Below, in pieces: positions 15,656-18,093 of a DNA stretch of 18,093 nt. The translations under genes and the position numbers were made by a program. The DNA is from Candidatus Heimdallarchaeota archaeon (GTDB lineage: Archaea > Asgardarchaeota > Heimdallarchaeia > JABLTI01): the NCBI GenBank assembly GCA_030671945.1, contig DAOVHJ010000009.1, positions 1 through 18,093 of the forward strand, read 5' to 3'. The notes below the pieces were generated by a model. It had not been told where the DNA came from. It ran no database searches and was given only the letters and a program-made list of their open reading frames with translations. Each line of letters opens with the position of its first letter. Within the stretch, counting starts at the first letter, position 1.

Positions 15656-15770
15656 TATGCTTACCTCACCTCTCACCTCGATAAACTGTCCCCACTTTCT
15701 GGGGATCAGTCCTCCACTACATCCGATGGGAGGGAACCTCTTTACGTCCCTCCCTATTAATCCTATTGTT
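15656..15770. ncRNA. Candidate structured small RNA, strand uncertain
   Basis: This G+C-rich island in A+T-rich DNA has two clear stems. The first is ACTG/TCCCC (15685-15693) pairing with GGGGA/CAGT (15701-15710), a 9-bp stem with one bulged T and a 7-nt loop. The second is GGGAGGGA (15728-15735) pairing perfectly with TCCCTCCC (15747-15754) around an 11-nt loop. Upstream on the + strand, TCACCTC is tandemly repeated at 15666-15679. A TTTATAAT box at 15632-15639 would start a + transcript near 15660. A CTTTTATAG-type box at 15792-15799 (complement) would start a - transcript near 15770. No SRP, RNase P, tRNA, 5S or box C/D signature was recognised. It might instead be a leader or attenuator. 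Confidence 0.45.
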
Positions 15771-15791
15771 TTCACAATCATTTCTGCATTA

Positions 15792-15799
15792 CTATAAAA
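15792..15799 (-). promoter_or_regulatory. TATA-like box preceding the candidate RNA (- strand)
   Basis: Read on the complement this is TTTTATAG, just downstream of the minus-strand coiled-coil gene's stop, predicting initiation near 15770. It could drive a minus-strand RNA or a distant alternative trmB transcript. Confidence 0.35.
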
Positions 15800-15830
15800 G
15801 TACAAGAGAACAATAAAGGAAAACGCAAGA

Positions 15831-16757
15831 CTAAGAGCTGTACATAGAAGCAATAGTCTTTTCCCATAATTTAACAGCTTCTTTCAATTCATCCTTAGAA
15901 CTTGATCCTCGCTTCCAACGACGGTATTCCACTTGCATTTCGTAGAAAACTCGTGAATGAGGTATGAGATCCATCAATTCTTCCCGAAGATTAAGGATTT
16001 CTAGTTTTATGTCTTCATCCCCAATTCTTTTTGCCAGTTTGGCTTTAAAGTTATCAAATAATTTGACGATTACAGGATCTAATTCCTTTACTTTAGGTTC
16101 TGGTTTTGGCTCAGGCTTTGATTCCAGTTTATGTTCAATTTTTATAGGAATAGTTGGGGATTTTACTTCAGGGGTTGAGACTTGTTCGGGTTGTTGAATT
16201 GCTTTTGGTGAAACGGCAGTTTTAGAAGCTTCGTTAATCGCTTTTGTGATTTCAGAAACATCGATATTGTGTTTAGATAAAAGTTCTTGTAATCGATTAT
16301 TTACCATCTCGGATTGCTCTAGAAAAGTCTCGAGACGATCAATTTCTACTTTTAAATAATCAACTTGTCTAGCTAAAACATCTGCTTCAGCTGATAAAGG
16401 AGCTGCCGGTTGACCTGTTTTTACTTCTGTACCTTCCATTTGAGTACTATACTTTGGTGCAGAAGGAGCGCCTGTAGGATCTACTGTTGATTCCGCGGAT
16501 ATATCAGAGTCATTCAAGGTTTCTTTGAATTGACTCAATTTCTCTGTGATTTGTTTTTTGGAATCAGAAATTATTTTCCTGATATCAGAAAGAGATTCTT
16601 GAGCAGTTTCATCGGGTTCCTCGGTATCTTGTTGAGATTCAGCTAATAATAAGGCATTTCGTAAATCACGATTTTTTTCACGTAAAACTTTGGTTTGGTT
16701 TCTGTAGAAAGCTAATTCTTTTTCTTTCTCTTCGGGAGATTTTTCTTCTTCACTCAT
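15831..16757 (-). CDS. Coiled-coil protein with conserved-looking C-terminal helical domain
   Basis: I do not recognise this 308-aa protein. It is soluble, with no signal peptide or membrane segment. Residues 1-40 form a charged helix (SPEEKEKELAFYRNQTKVL), 55-82 a second helix, and 123-180 a clear coiled coil with heptad Leu (VDYLKVEIDRLETFL). Between and after these lie Ser/Thr/Pro-rich spacers, including the KPEPKPEPK stretch at 214-222. Residues 226-308 look like a compact helical domain (DNFKAKLAKRIGDEDIKLEIL; HSRVFYEMQVEYRRWKRG) rich in Trp, Tyr and Arg. The layout suggests a scaffold or adaptor with a folded C-terminal head. The start is ATG at 16757, with AAAGGA about 12 nt upstream. 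Its promoter is the CGAAAA/TATA element at 16834-16849. A cytoskeletal or membrane role is possible but unproven. Confidence 0.7.
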   Translation of the reverse strand: MSEEEKSPEEKEKELAFYRNQTKVLREKNRDLRNALLLAESQQDTEEPDETAQESLSDIRKIISDSKKQITEKLSQFKETLNDSDISAESTVDPTGAPSAPKYSTQMEGTEVKTGQPAAPLSAEADVLARQVDYLKVEIDRLETFLEQSEMVNNRLQELLSKHNIDVSEITKAINEASKTAVSPKAIQQPEQVSTPEVKSPTIPIKIEHKLESKPEPKPEPKVKELDPVIVKLFDNFKAKLAKRIGDEDIKLEILNLREELMDLIPHSRVFYEMQVEYRRWKRGSSSKDELKEAVKLWEKTIASMYSS

Positions 16758-16833
16758 AACAATCGATCGTCCTTTAAATTAATCAAAAACGATTATTTTT
16801 AGTAATCCGTTTTGTTTGATAGTGCAGAAAGGG

Positions 16834-16849
16834 TAAAATAATGTTTTCG
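16834..16849 (-). promoter_or_regulatory. BRE/TATA promoter of the coiled-coil gene
   Basis: On the complement this reads CGAAAA followed by CATTATTTTA. It predicts initiation near 16812 and a leader of about 55 nt that includes the AAAGGA ribosome site. Confidence 0.4.
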
Positions 16850-16908
16850 TTATAGCTATAAAAAGGACATTATTAATGACAAAGATGGTTGAAATGTGAG
16901 AAAACCGT

Positions 16909-17904
16909 TTAATCTCTCTTTTCATCCCCAAGCTTTCCACCAGAAAGCAAGTATACAAAAATAGTGGATGCAATGATATCCGCGGTTGTTCCGGGATTTA
17001 TTTTTTCTTCCGCTTCCCTCAATTCTATATCGAGTTCCTCAAGCTCTCGACGACCTTCTAAGGTTAATGCTCCACCGACATTGATGATGTCTGTTGCTCG
17101 TTTGGAGATTCGTTGTGCTATTTCATCACCGAATTTCCTTTTGACTAACGTGTCAGGATAATTTGAGAGAATAGCTAAGTATGCATCAATTATAGCCAAG
17201 TTAATGTCATTCCGAATAGCCAAAGACCACTTCAATGCAGCCAAGCCGGTTTTAATCGTGATTGGGTACCCAAGAGCTAATTCAAAACAAATGTTATCTC
17301 GCTCTTGGCAAATATCCATTAATTTTAACAAATTGACATCATCTGAGCGAAGCTCCTCTTCAAGAGATGGTTCTGTGATATCGTATTGATCTACTTTCCC
17401 CAGACCACCTGGAGAAACACTTGCAATAGCTTCTGAAACAAGAATGGAATCTTCCACCGTTGTGTTCTTCATTACCTCGAGAGCATTCTTTTGGAGTAAG
17501 TCAAGATTACAGTTTGGTTCTTCTTCAAGGAAAGTTAATCCTGCCGCGACGCTAAGAGGTGAGAGAAGGAGGATTATTCCGAGATTAGTATTACTTCGTT
17601 GATGAAAATAATTACTCTGTTTCACAGCTTCTTTGATGGTTTTACCCAATTCCAGCTGGTGCCAACTTATTTTATCATCCTTCAGAAGCAAACCCTTCAT
17701 TGCTAGTTCTTCTAGCCAAACACCCAAGGAAACACTGGAAGCTAAGAAATCCTCATAACGGATTTCTGCAAAATCTTGAAATCGGTGCACATTGCCCGGT
17801 TTAGGAGTAGCACTAACCTCAAGTAAGCAGGCTAATTCTCCACACATACGAATGTGATTTGCAAGACGCTTAAAGGTGTTAGACGAGGAAAACATTTGCT
17901 TCAA
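16909..17904 (-). CDS. Triphosphoribosyl-dephospho-CoA synthase-like protein (CitG/MdcB family)
   Basis: Family members join ATP and dephospho-CoA to make the prosthetic-group precursor of citrate or malonate lyase carrier proteins. Visible motifs are EVSATPKPGNVHR (29-41), matching the family's E-x-PKPG-V-R signature, SNTNLGIILLLSPL near 104-117, and the SPGGLGKVDQYDI segment near 165. At 331 aa it is of usual length. No citrate or malonate lyase subunits are nearby. Archaeal homologues commonly occur without them, so the true substrate is probably different. The start is TTG at 17904, with no ribosome site. A CGAAAA/TATA element at 17921-17938 predicts initiation near 17900, so either leaderless TTG or ATG at 17895 (codon 4) is possible. 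It is divergent from the partial gene at the window's end. Confidence 0.75.
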   Translation of the reverse strand: MKQMFSSSNTFKRLANHIRMCGELACLLEVSATPKPGNVHRFQDFAEIRYEDFLASSVSLGVWLEELAMKGLLLKDDKISWHQLELGKTIKEAVKQSNYFHQRSNTNLGIILLLSPLSVAAGLTFLEEEPNCNLDLLQKNALEVMKNTTVEDSILVSEAIASVSPGGLGKVDQYDITEPSLEEELRSDDVNLLKLMDICQERDNICFELALGYPITIKTGLAALKWSLAIRNDINLAIIDAYLAILSNYPDTLVKRKFGDEIAQRISKRATDIINVGGALTLEGRRELEELDIELREAEEKINPGTTADIIASTIFVYLLSGGKLGDEKRD

Positions 17905-17920
17905 TTTAACATTGGTAGCA

Positions 17921-17938
17921 TTATCAAAAAGATTTTCG
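17921..17938 (-). promoter_or_regulatory. BRE/TATA promoter of the CitG-like gene
   Basis: On the complement this reads CGAAAA, two bases, then TTTTTGATAA. Its centre is about 22-26 bp before the TTG/ATG start candidates, consistent with a leaderless transcript. Confidence 0.45.
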
Positions 17939-17972
17939 ACTGATGAAATAAAGAAAAATGCAAATTTAGTGT

Positions 17973-18093
17973 GTGAAGAGTAATAATAGTCGAAAGAAAA
18001 CTTTGGAATTTGTCAAAGAAACAGATTTTAGTATAATCTTTGAAGAAATCATAAAATTAGGTGGCGAAACACAATATTGGATTTTTGAAAAAA
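17973..18093 (+). CDS. 5' end of a gene, probable winged-helix regulator (truncated by window)
   Basis: An open frame begins at GTG 17973, after an in-frame TAG at 17967, and stays open for 40 codons to the window edge. It reads MKSNNSRKKTLEFVKETD, then FSIIFEEIIKLGGETQYWIFEK. The Ile-rich helix followed by LGGETQYWIFEK resembles the first helices of archaeal winged-helix regulators (the GGxTQYxIA pattern before the recognition helix). It is divergent from the CitG-like gene, with 68 bp between starts. There is no ribosome site and no clear TATA. The start and family are tentative because most of the protein lies outside the window. Confidence 0.5.
   Translation, partial: MKSNNSRKKTLEFVKETDFSIIFEEIIKLGGETQYWIFEK

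Larger units (their letters stand above)
15439..15830. other. 392-bp gene-free region between two minus-strand genes
   Basis: The right-hand gene ends at 15831 and the trmB-like gene starts at 15438. In between lie the trmB promoter and palindrome (15444-15489), an A/G-rich stretch without clear features (15490-15630), a TATA-like element on each strand (15632-15639 and 15792-15799), and a G+C-rich structured block at about 15661-15754. Short open frames here have no family likeness and look incidental. Confidence 0.5.

Noticed and set aside
15518..15760. 80-codon open frame on the + strand in the gene-free region
   Set aside because: The composition is repetitive and basic with no family likeness, it has a poor start context, and it runs through the two RNA-like hairpins, so it is probably incidental.
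15545..15853. 102-codon open frame on the - strand
   Set aside because: It overlaps the coiled-coil gene end and the structured element, has no recognisable domain, and starts inside another gene.
1..18093. CRISPR arrays, tRNA/rRNA genes, insertion sequences
   Set aside because: No regularly spaced repeats, no tRNA cloverleaf motifs (GGTTCGAATCC type), no transposase-like protein and no terminal inverted repeats were seen.

Overview
The window reads as chromosomal DNA from an archaeon, most likely an Asgard archaeon. The archaeal assignment rests on Orc1/Cdc6, GINS, MCM and Hel308, a TrmB-type regulator, TATA/BRE-like promoters and frequent TTG/GTG starts. The Asgard assignment is an inference. 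It rests on a Rab-like small GTPase directly downstream of a protein that looks gelsolin-like, a pairing of eukaryotic-signature proteins typical of that group. The lineage within Asgard cannot be settled from the sequence. By eye the DNA is A+T-rich, gene-dense and free of visible mobile elements.

Positions 1-6780 form a chromosome-replication block on the + strand. It runs: candidate origin with two ORB-like repeats, orc1/cdc6, a GINS subunit of the Gins23 type, mcm, and the Hel308 helicase. Initiator, helicase-loading partner, replicative helicase and fork-repair helicase therefore sit beside a probable origin.

Positions 6894-12168 (+) hold four metabolic or cell-envelope genes: a DegV-family protein with an unusual N-terminal extension, a multi-pass GT-C-type glycosyltransferase, adenylosuccinate lyase (purB), and a zinc-dependent deacetylase of the HDAC/AcuC superfamily. 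An HD-domain phosphohydrolase (-) converges on the deacetylase gene with a 4-nt overlap.

Positions 13091-14618 (+) hold the eukaryote-like pair: the gelsolin-like/linker/novel-domain protein and the Rab-like GTPase. The GTPase gene has its own strong TATA box and an almost leaderless TTG start.

Positions 14638-17904 (-) hold a TrmB-family regulator with a palindrome at its expected transcription start, a 392-bp gene-free stretch with a compact G+C-rich structured element (candidate small RNA), a lineage-specific coiled-coil protein, and a CitG/MdcB-family protein. A divergent gene, probably a winged-helix regulator, starts at about 17973 and runs off the end of the window.

The most unusual items are the candidate RNA at 15656-15770, the gelsolin-like/GTPase pair, the ORB-type origin embedded in a replication gene cluster, the DegV fusion, and a recurring CGAAAR + T-rich TATA promoter shared by several genes on the right side of the window.
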